From: Dyadobacter sp. CECT 9275
Lineage (GTDB): Bacteria; Bacteroidota; Bacteroidia; Cytophagales; Spirosomataceae
Assembly: GCF_907164905.1 (NCBI RefSeq)
Contig: NZ_CAJRAF010000001.1
Location: forward strand, 186,001-250,000
Length of the DNA stretch: 64,000 nucleotides
Direction: 5' to 3'
Shown here: piece after piece, positions 8,244 to 17,964 of the stretch
How the letters are laid out: every line of letters starts with the position of its first letter
Position numbering within the stretch: the first letter of the stretch is position 1
Notes under the pieces: model-generated
What the model saw: only the letters and a program-made list of their open reading frames with translations
What the model was told of the DNA's origin: nothing
The model's database searches: none
Translations under genes and position numbers: made by a program

Positions 8244-11200
8244 TTAAAGGGTCTGGCCGTAACCACCACCTCCCGGTGTTTCTATGGTCAGTATATCATC
8301 GGTGTTAACTCGAAGGCTGCAGATTCCGGGTAAGGCCCGGGCAATGTTACCGGTAGCCAGGGTGTGTTTTCCGCATTTACCACTATGTCCTCCCTGAAGG
8401 CCATAGGGTGCAATGGTACGGTGCTGTCCCAGCAATGTTACCTGCAAGGGCTTAAGAAACTGAATTTTTCTGATCATGCCGTTGCCGCCACGATACAATC
8501 CCTTACCTCCGGAGTTTTTACGGATCCCAAATTCCAGTAGCCTTACGGGGTATTTGAGCTCCATTTGTTCCGGATCGGTGATGCGGGTATTGGTCATGTG
8601 CTGGTGTACGGTGGACCTTCCTGCAAATCCCGGCCCGGCGCCAACGCCTCCGCCTATGGTTTCGTAGTAACCAAAATGTTCGTTGCCAAAAAGGAAATTA
8701 TTCATGGTTCCCTGGCTGCAGGCAGCGAGGCCGAAAGCTTTGAGTAAGGTATCTACAAGGCGCTGGCTCACTTCGGTATTGCCACCTACTACGGCAGGAC
8801 AAAGACTCACGTCATCGGAAAAAACGGGGTGGAGAAAGCTGTTGTCAGGGAGTTTTATTTCCACATTTTTCATCAGCCCGTCGTTGAGCGGAATTTCCTT
8901 GTTTACCAGTAAACGGAGCACGTATAGAATCGCGCTGTATAAAATGGAGAGATTGGCATTGAGATTATTGGGATGGACACCCGAGGTGCCGGAAAAGTCA
9001 AAGAGCTGTTTGTCCGAGGTTATTGATATTTTTACCGAAATCAAATGGCCGTCGTCAAGGGCCTCCGACGCTTCGAAAACCTTTCCTTCATAACCGGTTA
9101 AGGCCGCTTTCAATTGTTTTGCAGCACTTTGTTTTAAGAGCTGCATATGTTTCCTGACAACAGGTAAACCATGTTGCTCCACCAATAGCAAAAGCTGGCT
9201 GCTGCCTTTTTGCAAGGCCGATAAGGCAGCGATAATATCGGCTTCATTTGTGGCGTAAGAACGGGTTGGGAAAGGACCTGCATTAAAAAGCTCACGGATC
9301 AGCTCCCATTGGAACACTCCCTCTCTGACCAGATACTGAGGTAATATCACCACTCCCTCTTCGGCAAGACTGGTGGCATCAGGTGGCATGGAGCCCGGTG
9401 TTTTTCCTCCGATCTCCGCATGGTGCGCCCGGTTGATCACATATCCTATACATTCCTTTTCAACTGTAAATACACCGGCGATCAGCGTGATATCCGGTAA
9501 ATGCGAACCTCCGTACCTGGGATGATTGGTGATGATAACATCGCCCGGGCCTATCTCAATATATGCTTTCACTAGCCGGGTGCAAATTCCCATGCTCCCC
9601 AGGTGCACCGGTATATGTTGTGCATTGACGAGTAACTCACCGTCGGGATCAACCAGGGCACAGGAAAAATCAAGCCGTTCCTTTACGTTGACGGAAAAAG
9701 CAGTGCGCTGCAGCTGGGCACCCATTTCCTCTGCAATGGATTCAAACCTGTTTGTAAAGAGCTGTAAGGCAACCTCTTCGCTCTGGGTTTCGTCGGCAGC
9801 AGCAGCCGGGGAATCACGAAAGGCAACGGCATCCATATTTTCCTGAATGATCAGTTTCCATCCATCCGGCAGATACGTCGTGGAAGTATTGTTGAGTAGT
9901 ATGGCCGGTGATGTTATTTCACTGCCCGGAGCAAGTTTGTCCCATTCATATAAACTTCCATTCAAAAGTACATTGTCGGTGGTTGAGGGAGGTACCCTTG
10001 TTCCTGATTTTTTTATATTCAGAGGCGTCTGCACAGCCGCTTTCTGGCGAACCATCAGTCTTATACTTTCAATTTCAATAATGCCGCTTTCGGGATAATA
10101 ACCGAACTGCGATGTGTAAAGCGCCCGAAAGGCTGGCCTTGTCATTTCCCGTTCATAGGGTACCTCAACTGCATTTTCCTGACCTGCAAAGCGTAGAAAT
10201 ACGGAGCAAAAGGCAACTTCGTGGTCCGTTACATGCTGTGCGCCAAGCGCCAGGATACCTTCCTGATGGAGTTCCGCAATGATTTGTTCCAGGTCACTTT
10301 CCACTTCATTCCAGGGAAGTGACAACTGGCGTGAAGACAGGCTGCTGATTAATGCTTCCCCGATTCCGACCGCACTGAAAAGTCCGGCATCATAGGGAAT
10401 CACCACACTTTTGATATCCAGGAGGTCGGCCAGCTGGCAGCTGTGAAGTCCTCCGGCGCCTCCAAAGGTGAAAAGCGTATAATCGGCAGGGTCAATACCC
10501 TTTGCAACCGAAATTTTTTTGATCGCATCAGCCATTTTTTCATTGGCTATTTGTTCCAGTCCCTTCAGGATTTCGGTTTGCGAGAGATAATTTCCGGTCA
10601 GGCTGTAAATACTTTGCTGCAGACCGGCCAGTTTTTCCTTTGCTTCACCAGGGTTTATCGGAATACCGAATTTCCCGGAGTCCAGTTTTCCCAGTAATAA
10701 ATTAACATCCGTTATTGTCAGCGGTCCCCCCGCGCCGTAGCAGGCAGGGCCAGGAGCGGCCCCAGCACTTTGGGGACCCACTTGCAGGGAAAAGCCATCA
10801 AACCAGCAAACCGACCCACCACCCGCGGCAACGGTTTCAATTGCCAGCGTGGGGTTATGGAATTCGATACCGTCGATTTGTGTAATGTATTTTAATTCAG
10901 GAACACCATCGATCCTGGCAGTATCTGTGCTGGTGCCACCCATGTCAAAAGTGAGTACTTTGGAAAAACCAAGTCGCTGTGCGGCGTTGGCGGCTGCCAC
11001 TATACCCCCTGCCGGGCCGCTCAGAAGGCTGTCTTTTGCCCGGAAGCCGACAGTAGCTGATAAGCTTCCGGAACTTGTCATCACCCGCAGGCCTCCATGC
11101 CCGAGAGATCGCCCTATACTGCTCAGATACTGGTCCAGGACGGGATCCAGGTAAGCATTTACCATCGTTGTCTGCGTTCGTCTCAAATAATGTGAAAAGG

Positions 11201-11987
11201 GATAAAGCGCTGCCGATGCAGATACATACATTGCCCCTTTTTCTTTTAAAAGGTTTTCAACCGCTTTTTCATGTACGTCATTTTTGTAGGCATGCAACAG
11301 CGAAATGGCTACGGAATCGTAATCCTGAAGACGGTTGAGCGATAGACTTTCCGGAACAAACGGAGCCAGAATTTCGCCCTTTTCATCCATCCGGGCATCT
11401 ATTTCCAGAATATCGGAATAAAGCAAGGGAGGTTCGGGAATGTTGAGCTGAAAAAGTGAAGGACGCTGCTGGTTACTTATATAAAGCAAATCTTTGAAGC
11501 CTTTGGTAACGACAAGTAAGGTACGGGCGCCTTTTCTTTCCAGAAGCGCATTGGTCCCCCTGGTGGTACCCAGCCGCATATCAACAGGTGGAAGGGGGCG
11601 ACGGAGCGGTGTTTGGGTAAGAAGCCTTGCCGCCAGTACGGGAGCCTCCTCCCCGCTGTATATCTCAAAGTCGGCCTGTTTTACATCAGGAAGTTCCTCT
11701 GCGATGATCAGGGTTTTGTTGCTGAAATTGATTGAAACAACCCGGGAGGTTTCTTCGTGATCCCTCAGACTGAAAATATAACCTTTCAAAAGCTGATCAG
11801 TAAATAACCAGGGAGCGTCAAATTCAAAAACAGCAGGACCGATTTTCCTCGTTATCCTTCCTCTCAGCCTGCCAGAGCTCAGAATTTTAATACGAGTTTT
11901 AGTACCGGCAGGATCAACAGCGAGGCAATCGGTGAAGGTTCCGCCGGTATCTATCCATATTTTCCAGGGTGCAGTCGGGGTATTCAA
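8244..11987 (-). CDS. 5-oxoprolinase-like hydantoinase A/B fusion
   Basis: A protein of about 1247 residues joining the HyuA and HyuB halves of the hydantoinase/oxoprolinase family, as in eukaryotic-type ATP-dependent 5-oxoprolinase (5-oxoproline plus ATP to glutamate). The N-terminal phosphate-binding motif IDTGGTFTD is at residues 12-20, the second actin-like motif LTFDMGGTSTD near 345, and the HyuB half starts near 745 (EEMGAQLQRTAFSVNVKERL) with the motif NHPRYGGSHLPD. A longer frame would begin at a TTG at 12095, but that codon lies inside a terminator hairpin, so I chose the TTG at 11987 (NTPTAPWKIWIDTGG). No ATG precedes the first motif. The family is certain; substrate could also be a hydantoin. 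Confidence 0.9.
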   Translation of the reverse strand: MNTPTAPWKIWIDTGGTFTDCLAVDPAGTKTRIKILSSGRLRGRITRKIGPAVFEFDAPWLFTDQLLKGYIFSLRDHEETSRVVSINFSNKTLIIAEELPDVKQADFEIYSGEEAPVLAARLLTQTPLRRPLPPVDMRLGTTRGTNALLERKGARTLLVVTKGFKDLLYISNQQRPSLFQLNIPEPPLLYSDILEIDARMDEKGEILAPFVPESLSLNRLQDYDSVAISLLHAYKNDVHEKAVENLLKEKGAMYVSASAALYPFSHYLRRTQTTMVNAYLDPVLDQYLSSIGRSLGHGGLRVMTSSGSLSATVGFRAKDSLLSGPAGGIVAAANAAQRLGFSKVLTFDMGGTSTDTARIDGVPELKYITQIDGIEFHNPTLAIETVAAGGGSVCWFDGFSLQVGPQSAGAAPGPACYGAGGPLTITDVNLLLGKLDSGKFGIPINPGEAKEKLAGLQQSIYSLTGNYLSQTEILKGLEQIANEKMADAIKKISVAKGIDPADYTLFTFGGAGGLHSCQLADLLDIKSVVIPYDAGLFSAVGIGEALISSLSSRQLSLPWNEVESDLEQIIAELHQEGILALGAQHVTDHEVAFCSVFLRFAGQENAVEVPYEREMTRPAFRALYTSQFGYYPESGIIEIESIRLMVRQKAAVQTPLNIKKSGTRVPPSTTDNVLLNGSLYEWDKLAPGSEITSPAILLNNTSTTYLPDGWKLIIQENMDAVAFRDSPAAAADETQSEEVALQLFTNRFESIAEEMGAQLQRTAFSVNVKERLDFSCALVDPDGELLVNAQHIPVHLGSMGICTRLVKAYIEIGPGDVIITNHPRYGGSHLPDITLIAGVFTVEKECIGYVINRAHHAEIGGKTPGSMPPDATSLAEEGVVILPQYLVREGVFQWELIRELFNAGPFPTRSYATNEADIIAALSALQKGSSQLLLLVEQHGLPVVRKHMQLLKQSAAKQLKAALTGYEGKVFEASEALDDGHLISVKISITSDKQLFDFSGTSGVHPNNLNANLSILYSAILYVLRLLVNKEIPLNDGLMKNVEIKLPDNSFLHPVFSDDVSLCPAVVGGNTEVSQRLVDTLLKAFGLAACSQGTMNNFLFGNEHFGYYETIGGGVGAGPGFAGRSTVHQHMTNTRITDPEQMELKYPVRLLEFGIRKNSGGKGLYRGGNGMIRKIQFLKPLQVTLLGQHRTIAPYGLQGGHSGKCGKHTLATGNIARALPGICSLRVNTDDILTIETPGGGGYGQTL

Positions 11988-12079
11988 ATGAGTTGGATTA
12001 GCGCTTGACTTAACAGAGAAGCAAATTACGCTGTATTCTAAACAAAACCAGAAATATGTAAATCGGATTGGGATATCAC

Positions 12080-12130
12080 AAAAAAGTCGGGTCAATGAGA
12101 TTAGTGTTTTCTCATTGACCCGACTTTTTT
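12080..12130. terminator. Bidirectional rho-independent terminator
   Basis: A perfect 21-bp hairpin: arms 12080-12100 and 12110-12130 with a 9-base loop (TTAGTGTTT). The core is GTCGGGTCAATGAGA and each outer end is a run of A or T, so it works in both directions. It ends the leftward cupredoxin-PVC transcript 14 bases after that gene's stop, which means the downstream 5-oxoprolinase needs its own promoter. Confidence 0.93.
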
Positions 12131-12143
12131 ACACCGATTGTTT

Positions 12144-15100
12144 TTATTCCTTTACCACCTTCATTACTCCAGACATGAGGCGCCAGTGACCGGGGAATGT
12201 ACAGACAAACGGATAATCTCCCGGCTGATCCGGTACCACAAATTTAAGCCGATAAGTTTGTCCCGGATTAACCAGTGGTGTTGCAGCTACTACCTGGGGA
12301 ATATTGGGAACGTAGTTTTTTTCGGCACCATCTTTTGCTGTAATCATTTTATCTGCTGCCGCTCCGATCACCGGTGTAGATTTTGGTTTGCCCACAACGA
12401 TATTGTGCTGCATCGCGTCCGGATTTTCAAATACAATTTCAACGGTTTTTCCCGCAACGACTTTGAACTCGGTCACATCAAATTTCATTTCTTCCCGAAT
12501 GGCTTTGATCCGGACAATCTGAATATTAGGATCCTCAGCAACAGCTTCTTTGATCCCGTACGATTCGAGGACCGTTGTGAATTTGGCACTCAGGTCGGTC
12601 GGTATTTCGGTTTTCAGTGAAGCTAGCAAAGCTTTGTTTGCTTCTGAAGCTGTTTCTTTTCTTTTAGGATTCCAGGTATTGATAACCCCGCGTAGTATGG
12701 CGTTCCTGCCTTGTAAGTCCATTGATTGCGAGGTTTTTAAGAGCGCAAGTACATCATCGCCTTTTGCGTAAGAAGTATATCCGCGTACCGCACGCTCCAA
12801 TGCGAAGTCCGACAGTCGGTCTGGCATTTTCACTTCAAATGTTTTGCTCAGCACATTGTTACGGTTTTCGTCTTTTTCGGGAACTACATTGTCAAGGTCG
12901 ATATTGGCTGTAACCGTTACCTTGCCTGCCTCATCCGAAGAGAATCCGAAGTTACTTCTCCATGGCCCGTTATTGCCCTCAGTAAGCCGGATGGTTTCAC
13001 CCGGAGCTATACCGTTCATGAGCTGACGGCTGATGTAATTGGTGTTTAGCGAGCGGCTCCGGATGTTGACGTTCACAACGGGCACAACTCCTTTGTCCAC
13101 CGCAACACTCCCCTGGTTGGTTATTTCAACGATTACCCTTGCATATTCGCGGACAAACGGGCTGGAAGGCTCGAGAATAATGTTCGTAATAGCGAGTTCC
13201 GCCGTTCCCTGGACGGTTATTTTGTTTGCGGTATGCTGGCTGTGGTCCATTCCTTCATGGCTGGCTGCTGCTTTGCCGTTACCCATTGTGTGAGCCGGTG
13301 CGCTTCCAGCCTGGCTGATCCTCCTGGCAAGGTACTGATCCCGTAGTTGCCCGTTATGTGAATTGAGAACTGCTGCAAAAGCATCGGGCATCCAGCGGTC
13401 ATCGGCCTGAGGATAGGTATCCAGCAAAGTCAATACCGCCGTTTCAATCTCCGTGCTGAGCGGAATATCAATGAATGCCAGCAGGGTGTTCAGCACAACC
13501 AGCGGTTCCTTGTCATGCAGAGCGTCAGCTGCAAGAAGTGTTTTTCCGGTGTCGGAATTCCGTGGTAAAACCTTTACCGCCGTTTTTCTGACCGCCCCGC
13601 AGGGATGTTTCAGCGCATCCTTCACCGTGGGCAGAACTTGCGGGTCTGCAATCACCCCTAACCCCTCAAGCGTCCATAAGGCATGAATGGCGGCCGTATT
13701 GAGGCCGATTTCATCAACCGATCTGTCCTTCACCAGTTCCAGAAGTTTGGGGACAACATCTTTTTGTCCTCTTTCAACAAGCAACCTTTGAGCATGCTGG
13801 CGCCATAGCATATTGGTGTTCTTCAAAGTTGCCACCAGCTCATCTGGCCGAGATTTACTCAGTGAGACGGGGATATAGGCCGGGGCTTTTTTCCAGCCGA
13901 TACGGTACAACCTGCCGTGGGTAAAATCCCTCAAATCTGTTTCATAGGCATTCCCCTTACCATTTTCGGATCCTTTCGGTGTTGGATTGTGCTGGATGAT
14001 AAAGCTGTACCAGTCGGCTACCCACACGGCTCCGTCGGGTCCCACTTCGGCAAATACGGGCGAAACCCACTCATCGGCACCAGCAAGCAGGTTAAATCCG
14101 TTGACGTCCTCATAATCGGTACCCTTTTTTACCATGATGTTCTGATGCAGGATATGGCCGGTAGGTTCGGAAACGAACGCAACGGTGTTCCAGTAAGATT
14201 TTGGGAATGCCCGTGCAGTATAAAAATTATGACCGGCAGCAGCAGTAAATCCGCCGAAAACGTCCACCTGGCGAACTTTCGGAGTAATCGGCTGCATATC
14301 CTTGTGTGTGTCAGTACTTCGTCCGCCATTATCCACGGTACTTTTTCCAAAATAGCGGTTGGGAATAGCCGAATACCAGCCATGAGAATTATTGGCCGTA
14401 GAGCCGAACAAATCACCGGCTTCATTAAAAGCCAGTCCCCAGGTATTGTTGGATGTTTTGGTCATGACCTCCATATCTGTGCCGTCCGGTTTAAAGCGGA
14501 AAAGTGCCTGGCCAAAATTCAGAGAATCACTCTTGCCTACTTTACCTTTAAATCCGGAATAACCCAACGCACCATATACCCAGTTATCAAAACCATAATG
14601 GAGATTGGACGGACCTGCATGGGTATCTCCGGTGCCAAATCCTGAAAAAAGTATCTTTTTTACATCAGCCTTGTCATCGCCGTCGGTATCCTGGAGAAAA
14701 AGCATGTGAGGTGCTTGCGACACGATGAGCCCGCCATTAGCAAAAACCAGGCCAGTAGGGATACTTAGTCCGTCGGCAAAACGGGTAAATTTATCAGCCT
14801 TGCCATCCTTGTTGGTATCCTCGCAGATCAGGATATAGTCGCTTCCGCCGGTGTCCTTTCTTTCATTCGGATAATCTTTGGTGATGAGTACGAACAGCCG
14901 CCCGCGTTCATCCCATGTCATCGCAATCGGGTGCATCACATCCGGCTCATGTGCAAAAACGTCCAGGGTAAAGTCAACAGGTATCTGAATATGCTTGATG
15001 GATTCCTCCGGGGAAAGGGGCAACTGCTGGAGCTGCGGACCCGGGCGTTGCTCATAGTTGGGAAGCTTGGCTTCGCGGTATGCGAAGGGTTGGGGATTCA

Positions 15101-15881
15101 GGGCGGTGTATGCTTTGCGTGCCTCTTCATTCACGGCCCAGAGTATTCCCTTTTCCAGCAGATCATGGAACCCCGGTACGGCCCAGGTACGTTCATCATG
15201 GCCATAGGCAGTGTAAAAAATACGGCCTTTCCCATGGGTACGGACCCACGTATAGGGCTCTTTTTCTTGTCCGGGCCTGTCCTTTGCCTGATCTTTCTGA
15301 ATGAGGCGTTCGGTTAAAACAATATTGTCGGGCTGAAGAAGTGTATGCAAATAGGTTTCATCTACGGTTTTAAATGGCGCTACACCCGCAATGGCAGGAT
15401 GGTCCGGTTTTGTCCAGACGGGCTGAATGGTATCCCAGGTATGTTTCCAGAACTGCCCTCCGATGAGTTTCACTACTTCGGGATTATTACGGAAGCAATA
15501 CGAAGCGCAATGCACCGGAATAAAACCCTTGCCGCTTGCCACAAAATCCAGCAGCGCTTTGGCCTGTGGGGCAGCAATGGAGTCCCAGTTGGCATATAAC
15601 ATCAGTGCATCATATTTACCGAGTGTTTCAGGGTTCAGGTCATTGATATCACTGGTGTAGGTAAAATTGAAACCTTTTGGCCCGAGTGCCGCCATAATTT
15701 GGGGAACTCTTTCGGAAGGCTTATGATGTCCGTTATCTCCAAGGAAAAGTATTTCCAGGCGTCGTGGTTTCGATAGGTCTTGCGAAGATCCGTTGGCGGA
15801 GGAGGCATTCCGTGCAGACTGTTGAACGGCACAGCCCAGCAGGACAATTCCAAAAATAAGAGATAAGGCTTTGGCTTTCAT
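12144..15881 (-). CDS. ThuA + PVC-type dehydrogenase propeller + HEAT + CARDB + cupredoxin lipoprotein
   Basis: A 1245-residue lipoprotein starting MKAKALSLIFGIVLLGCAVQ (lipobox LLGC). Domains in order: ThuA-like (about 28-250, RLEILFLGDNGHHKPSERVP; FIPVHCASYCF), a PVC-type membrane-bound dehydrogenase beta-propeller (about 295-660, HPIAMTWDERGRLFVLITKD), HEAT-like repeats (about 660-850), a CARDB-like Ig fold (about 890-1020, AELAITNIILEPSSPFVREY), and a type-1 copper domain (about 1130-1245). The copper ligands look complete: His in AMQHNIVVG, then Cys, His and Met in FVCTFPGHWRLMSG. There is no heme CxxCH motif, so copper may take the electron-acceptor role that cytochrome c has in related proteins. 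An ATG 20 codons upstream was rejected because MKAKA starts a proper signal. Likely periplasmic, oxidising a sugar or alcohol (inference). Confidence 0.9.
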   Translation of the reverse strand: MKAKALSLIFGIVLLGCAVQQSARNASSANGSSQDLSKPRRLEILFLGDNGHHKPSERVPQIMAALGPKGFNFTYTSDINDLNPETLGKYDALMLYANWDSIAAPQAKALLDFVASGKGFIPVHCASYCFRNNPEVVKLIGGQFWKHTWDTIQPVWTKPDHPAIAGVAPFKTVDETYLHTLLQPDNIVLTERLIQKDQAKDRPGQEKEPYTWVRTHGKGRIFYTAYGHDERTWAVPGFHDLLEKGILWAVNEEARKAYTALNPQPFAYREAKLPNYEQRPGPQLQQLPLSPEESIKHIQIPVDFTLDVFAHEPDVMHPIAMTWDERGRLFVLITKDYPNERKDTGGSDYILICEDTNKDGKADKFTRFADGLSIPTGLVFANGGLIVSQAPHMLFLQDTDGDDKADVKKILFSGFGTGDTHAGPSNLHYGFDNWVYGALGYSGFKGKVGKSDSLNFGQALFRFKPDGTDMEVMTKTSNNTWGLAFNEAGDLFGSTANNSHGWYSAIPNRYFGKSTVDNGGRSTDTHKDMQPITPKVRQVDVFGGFTAAAGHNFYTARAFPKSYWNTVAFVSEPTGHILHQNIMVKKGTDYEDVNGFNLLAGADEWVSPVFAEVGPDGAVWVADWYSFIIQHNPTPKGSENGKGNAYETDLRDFTHGRLYRIGWKKAPAYIPVSLSKSRPDELVATLKNTNMLWRQHAQRLLVERGQKDVVPKLLELVKDRSVDEIGLNTAAIHALWTLEGLGVIADPQVLPTVKDALKHPCGAVRKTAVKVLPRNSDTGKTLLAADALHDKEPLVVLNTLLAFIDIPLSTEIETAVLTLLDTYPQADDRWMPDAFAAVLNSHNGQLRDQYLARRISQAGSAPAHTMGNGKAAASHEGMDHSQHTANKITVQGTAELAITNIILEPSSPFVREYARVIVEITNQGSVAVDKGVVPVVNVNIRSRSLNTNYISRQLMNGIAPGETIRLTEGNNGPWRSNFGFSSDEAGKVTVTANIDLDNVVPEKDENRNNVLSKTFEVKMPDRLSDFALERAVRGYTSYAKGDDVLALLKTSQSMDLQGRNAILRGVINTWNPKRKETASEANKALLASLKTEIPTDLSAKFTTVLESYGIKEAVAEDPNIQIVRIKAIREEMKFDVTEFKVVAGKTVEIVFENPDAMQHNIVVGKPKSTPVIGAAADKMITAKDGAEKNYVPNIPQVVAATPLVNPGQTYRLKFVVPDQPGDYPFVCTFPGHWRLMSGVMKVVKE

Positions 15882-15943
15882 TGGGTAGTTAAGTGTAAGA
15901 CGTTGTGGGCAGAACCCGGCTTGTGTAATATTGTGCTGCATAG

Positions 15944-15977
15944 TTCCGGTACTCTTTCGTGGGAAGGAGTACCGGAA
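15944..15977. repeat. 11-bp inverted repeat (hairpin) between Gfo/Idh and PVC genes
   Basis: TTCCGGTACTC (15944-15954) pairs with GAGTACCGGAA (15967-15977), loop 12 bases. It lies just past the Gfo/Idh stop and upstream of the PVC lipoprotein start. It has a GC-rich stem but no following T-run on the minus strand, so it may act as a weak terminator, an RNA-stabilising hairpin or an attenuator. Confidence 0.6.
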
Positions 15978-15983
15978 ACTTAT

Positions 15984-17108
15984 CTAAAGGCTTTTGAAGT
16001 CAGGAATCTGGATGATGGCGCCTCCCTGTAGTGCTGACTCGTGAGCTAAAATACCAACGCTGGTCCAGTTGGCCGACTGCCACGCATTTGGGAAAGGCTC
16101 ACGGTCTTCCAGCAAGGCGCTGATGAACTCATGCGCAAGATGCGGGTGAGACCCTCCATGTCCTCCACCCTGTACAAAGGAAAGGTGGGCGTTATCATCC
16201 AGATTATATACCCCGTGCCCTGTAAACTGGCGGATTTCCTCGGGCAGATAATGTGCGAAATCGGGAGTCTTTACACGCTCCGGAATTTCATGTTCGGGTT
16301 TTTTGGCCGTATGGATCACCGGATCTTCGCCTTCAATAAGCGGCCATTCAAATGATTTTTTACTTCCGTAAACCTCAAAACTTTCACGATACTGGCGAGC
16401 CGTATCAAAAAGGGAACGATAAACATAGGCGGATAAGTCACTGTCTTTGAATTTGATATGAGCAGATTCCACAGCAAAAGGGGAGTTATGTATTTTCACC
16501 AGATCTTCGCTGATGGTGCCTGACCCGAAACAGGAAACATATTCTGCTTCCAGCCTGAGCAAGCCGGCAACAGGCCCCACGCAGTGAGTTGCATAATGCA
16601 TCGGAGGCAGGCCCGGCCAGTAATCCGGCCAGCCTTCCATTTCCTGCTGGTGGCTTGCTTTCAAAAACTGAACTTTACCCAATTCGCCTTTTTCATATAG
16701 TTCTTTTACGAACAGGAATTCACGGGCGTATACCACCGTTTCCATCATCATGTATTTCTTCCCTGTTTCGCGTGTCGTTTTCACGATCTCGATACAATCC
16801 TCAACACTGGTGGCCATGGGTACTGTGCAGGCCACATGTTTTCCGGCACGTAATGCTTTCAGGGTTTGCTCTGCATGGTTTGGAATGGGGGAGTTAATAT
16901 GTACCGCATCCACGTTGGGGTCATTCAGCAGGTCGTCATAACTCGTATACCTGACGTCGATTCCATACTTATCACCAGTTTCGTTGAGCTTGGATTCCGT
17001 TCGCTGGCAAATGGCGTACATGTTGGCATTGGGATGTTTTTGATATATTGGAATGAATTCTGCTCCAAAGCCGAGCCCGACGATCGCAATGTTAATTTTC
17101 TGAGACAT
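15984..17108 (-). CDS. Gfo/Idh/MocA-family oxidoreductase, cytosolic, atypical active site
   Basis: A 374-residue NAD(P)-dependent sugar oxidoreductase of the Gfo/Idh/MocA family. The Rossmann start AIVGLGFGAEFI is intact and VDAVHINSPIPNHAEQTLKA follows. The usual catalytic EKP motif is replaced by HVACTVPMATS, so the conserved lysine is missing, although a His-containing HYATHCVGPVAGLL segment is present. There is no signal peptide, unlike the Tat-type paralogue at 31.9 kb. Its gene is preceded by a 69-bp non-coding element (17208-17276), about 80% identical to one before the isomerase gene at 28.2 kb. It is followed by the PVC-cupredoxin gene on the same strand, about 100 bases on. The substrate is unknown, presumably a keto-sugar. 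Confidence 0.88.
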   Translation of the reverse strand: MSQKINIAIVGLGFGAEFIPIYQKHPNANMYAICQRTESKLNETGDKYGIDVRYTSYDDLLNDPNVDAVHINSPIPNHAEQTLKALRAGKHVACTVPMATSVEDCIEIVKTTRETGKKYMMMETVVYAREFLFVKELYEKGELGKVQFLKASHQQEMEGWPDYWPGLPPMHYATHCVGPVAGLLRLEAEYVSCFGSGTISEDLVKIHNSPFAVESAHIKFKDSDLSAYVYRSLFDTARQYRESFEVYGSKKSFEWPLIEGEDPVIHTAKKPEHEIPERVKTPDFAHYLPEEIRQFTGHGVYNLDDNAHLSFVQGGGHGGSHPHLAHEFISALLEDREPFPNAWQSANWTSVGILAHESALQGGAIIQIPDFKSL

Positions 17109-17207
17109 CTTAAATGAAAGGTTTATGATTTGGTTTGGGAGATTAAACAGAAACAGCCAGGCAGTTTTTGTTGTTTGAAGACGTGTTTCAGATACAGCCT
17201 TCTTGAC

Positions 17208-17276
17208 AATACAATTTTAAAGCAAAATAATACTAAAAACTTTACGGGATTTGATAGGTACTGAATATATTTTGAC
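17208..17276 (-). promoter_or_regulatory. 69-bp conserved upstream element, copy A
   Basis: This non-coding stretch matches 28205-28273 at about 55 of 69 bases without a gap, including AATACAATTTTA, ACTTTACGG, ATTTGAT and TATTTTGA. Each copy lies a short distance upstream of a leftward sugar gene, here the Gfo/Idh gene (start 17108, about 100 bases away). It probably holds a promoter or shared regulator-binding site. Confidence 0.7.
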
Positions 17277-17311
17277 CTTTTTTTAATCTTAACATCAATT
17301 TTTGGCAAAAT

Positions 17312-17917
17312 ATGGCTAAAAATAACAGAATGAATAGGACGGAATCATACGAAACGATACGCGCCGCAACACCCGACGACGCCCCGGAAGTGGCCGCTCT
17401 TATGATCCTTTCCATGGGGCACATTGCCGGAATTTTTGCCAACTCTGACAGGTATGAAGATGCTATCCCTTTTTTTGAAACCTTTTTCAGGGATGATAAT
17501 AATCAGTATAGCTACGCTAATACCTTGGTTTACGAAGACGAAACCGGCCTGGCCGGTTCCATAACAGGTTATGACGGTGCTCGCCTGCATGAACTCAGGG
17601 AGCCCATTCTGAATGAACTGTGGAAAACACAGCCGGGATTTAGCCCTGGCGATGAAACAGAAACGGGAGAGTATTACCTTGATTGCATCAGTGTGAAACC
17701 GGACCGGCAAGGAAAGGGGATAGGTAAAAAATTGATCTCTGCATTCTGCGGGCATGCGGCGGCTTTGGGATTCGAAAGAGTTGGCCTGATCGTCGATCAG
17801 GCAAATCCAGACGCCAGAAGGCTCTATGCAGGACAAGGTTTTGAATGGATGGGGGAGAGGGATTTCATGGGGCATCGGTATGATCATCTCGTGAAAATCC
17901 TGACGAAAAATGTATAA
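17312..17917 (+). CDS. GNAT-family N-acetyltransferase
   Basis: A 201-residue acetyltransferase with the acetyl-CoA motif LDCISVKPDRQGKGIGKKLI (R/Q-x-x-G-x-G) and the C-terminal YAGQGFEWMGERDF strand. The N-terminal ~100 residues are a less conserved, acceptor-binding part (PEVAALMILSMGHIAGIFAN), similar to the longer GNAT proteins that modify small amines. The acetyl acceptor cannot be inferred. It is monocistronic, divergent from the Gfo/Idh gene, and followed after about 45 bases by the GH125 gene on the same strand, though I see no functional link. The start is the first of two close ATGs; MNRTES at codon 6 is an alternative. Confidence 0.88.
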   Translation: MAKNNRMNRTESYETIRAATPDDAPEVAALMILSMGHIAGIFANSDRYEDAIPFFETFFRDDNNQYSYANTLVYEDETGLAGSITGYDGARLHELREPILNELWKTQPGFSPGDETETGEYYLDCISVKPDRQGKGIGKKLISAFCGHAAALGFERVGLIVDQANPDARRLYAGQGFEWMGERDFMGHRYDHLVKILTKNV

Positions 17918-17964
17918 CTTGCTTTTTTAAAAATTTTAATAAATCATTTGATTGACTCATTCCG

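Noticed and set aside
17312..17917. GNAT gene as part of a sugar operon
   Set aside because: It stands alone in family and lacks contextual links to its sugar neighbours; grouping would be guesswork.
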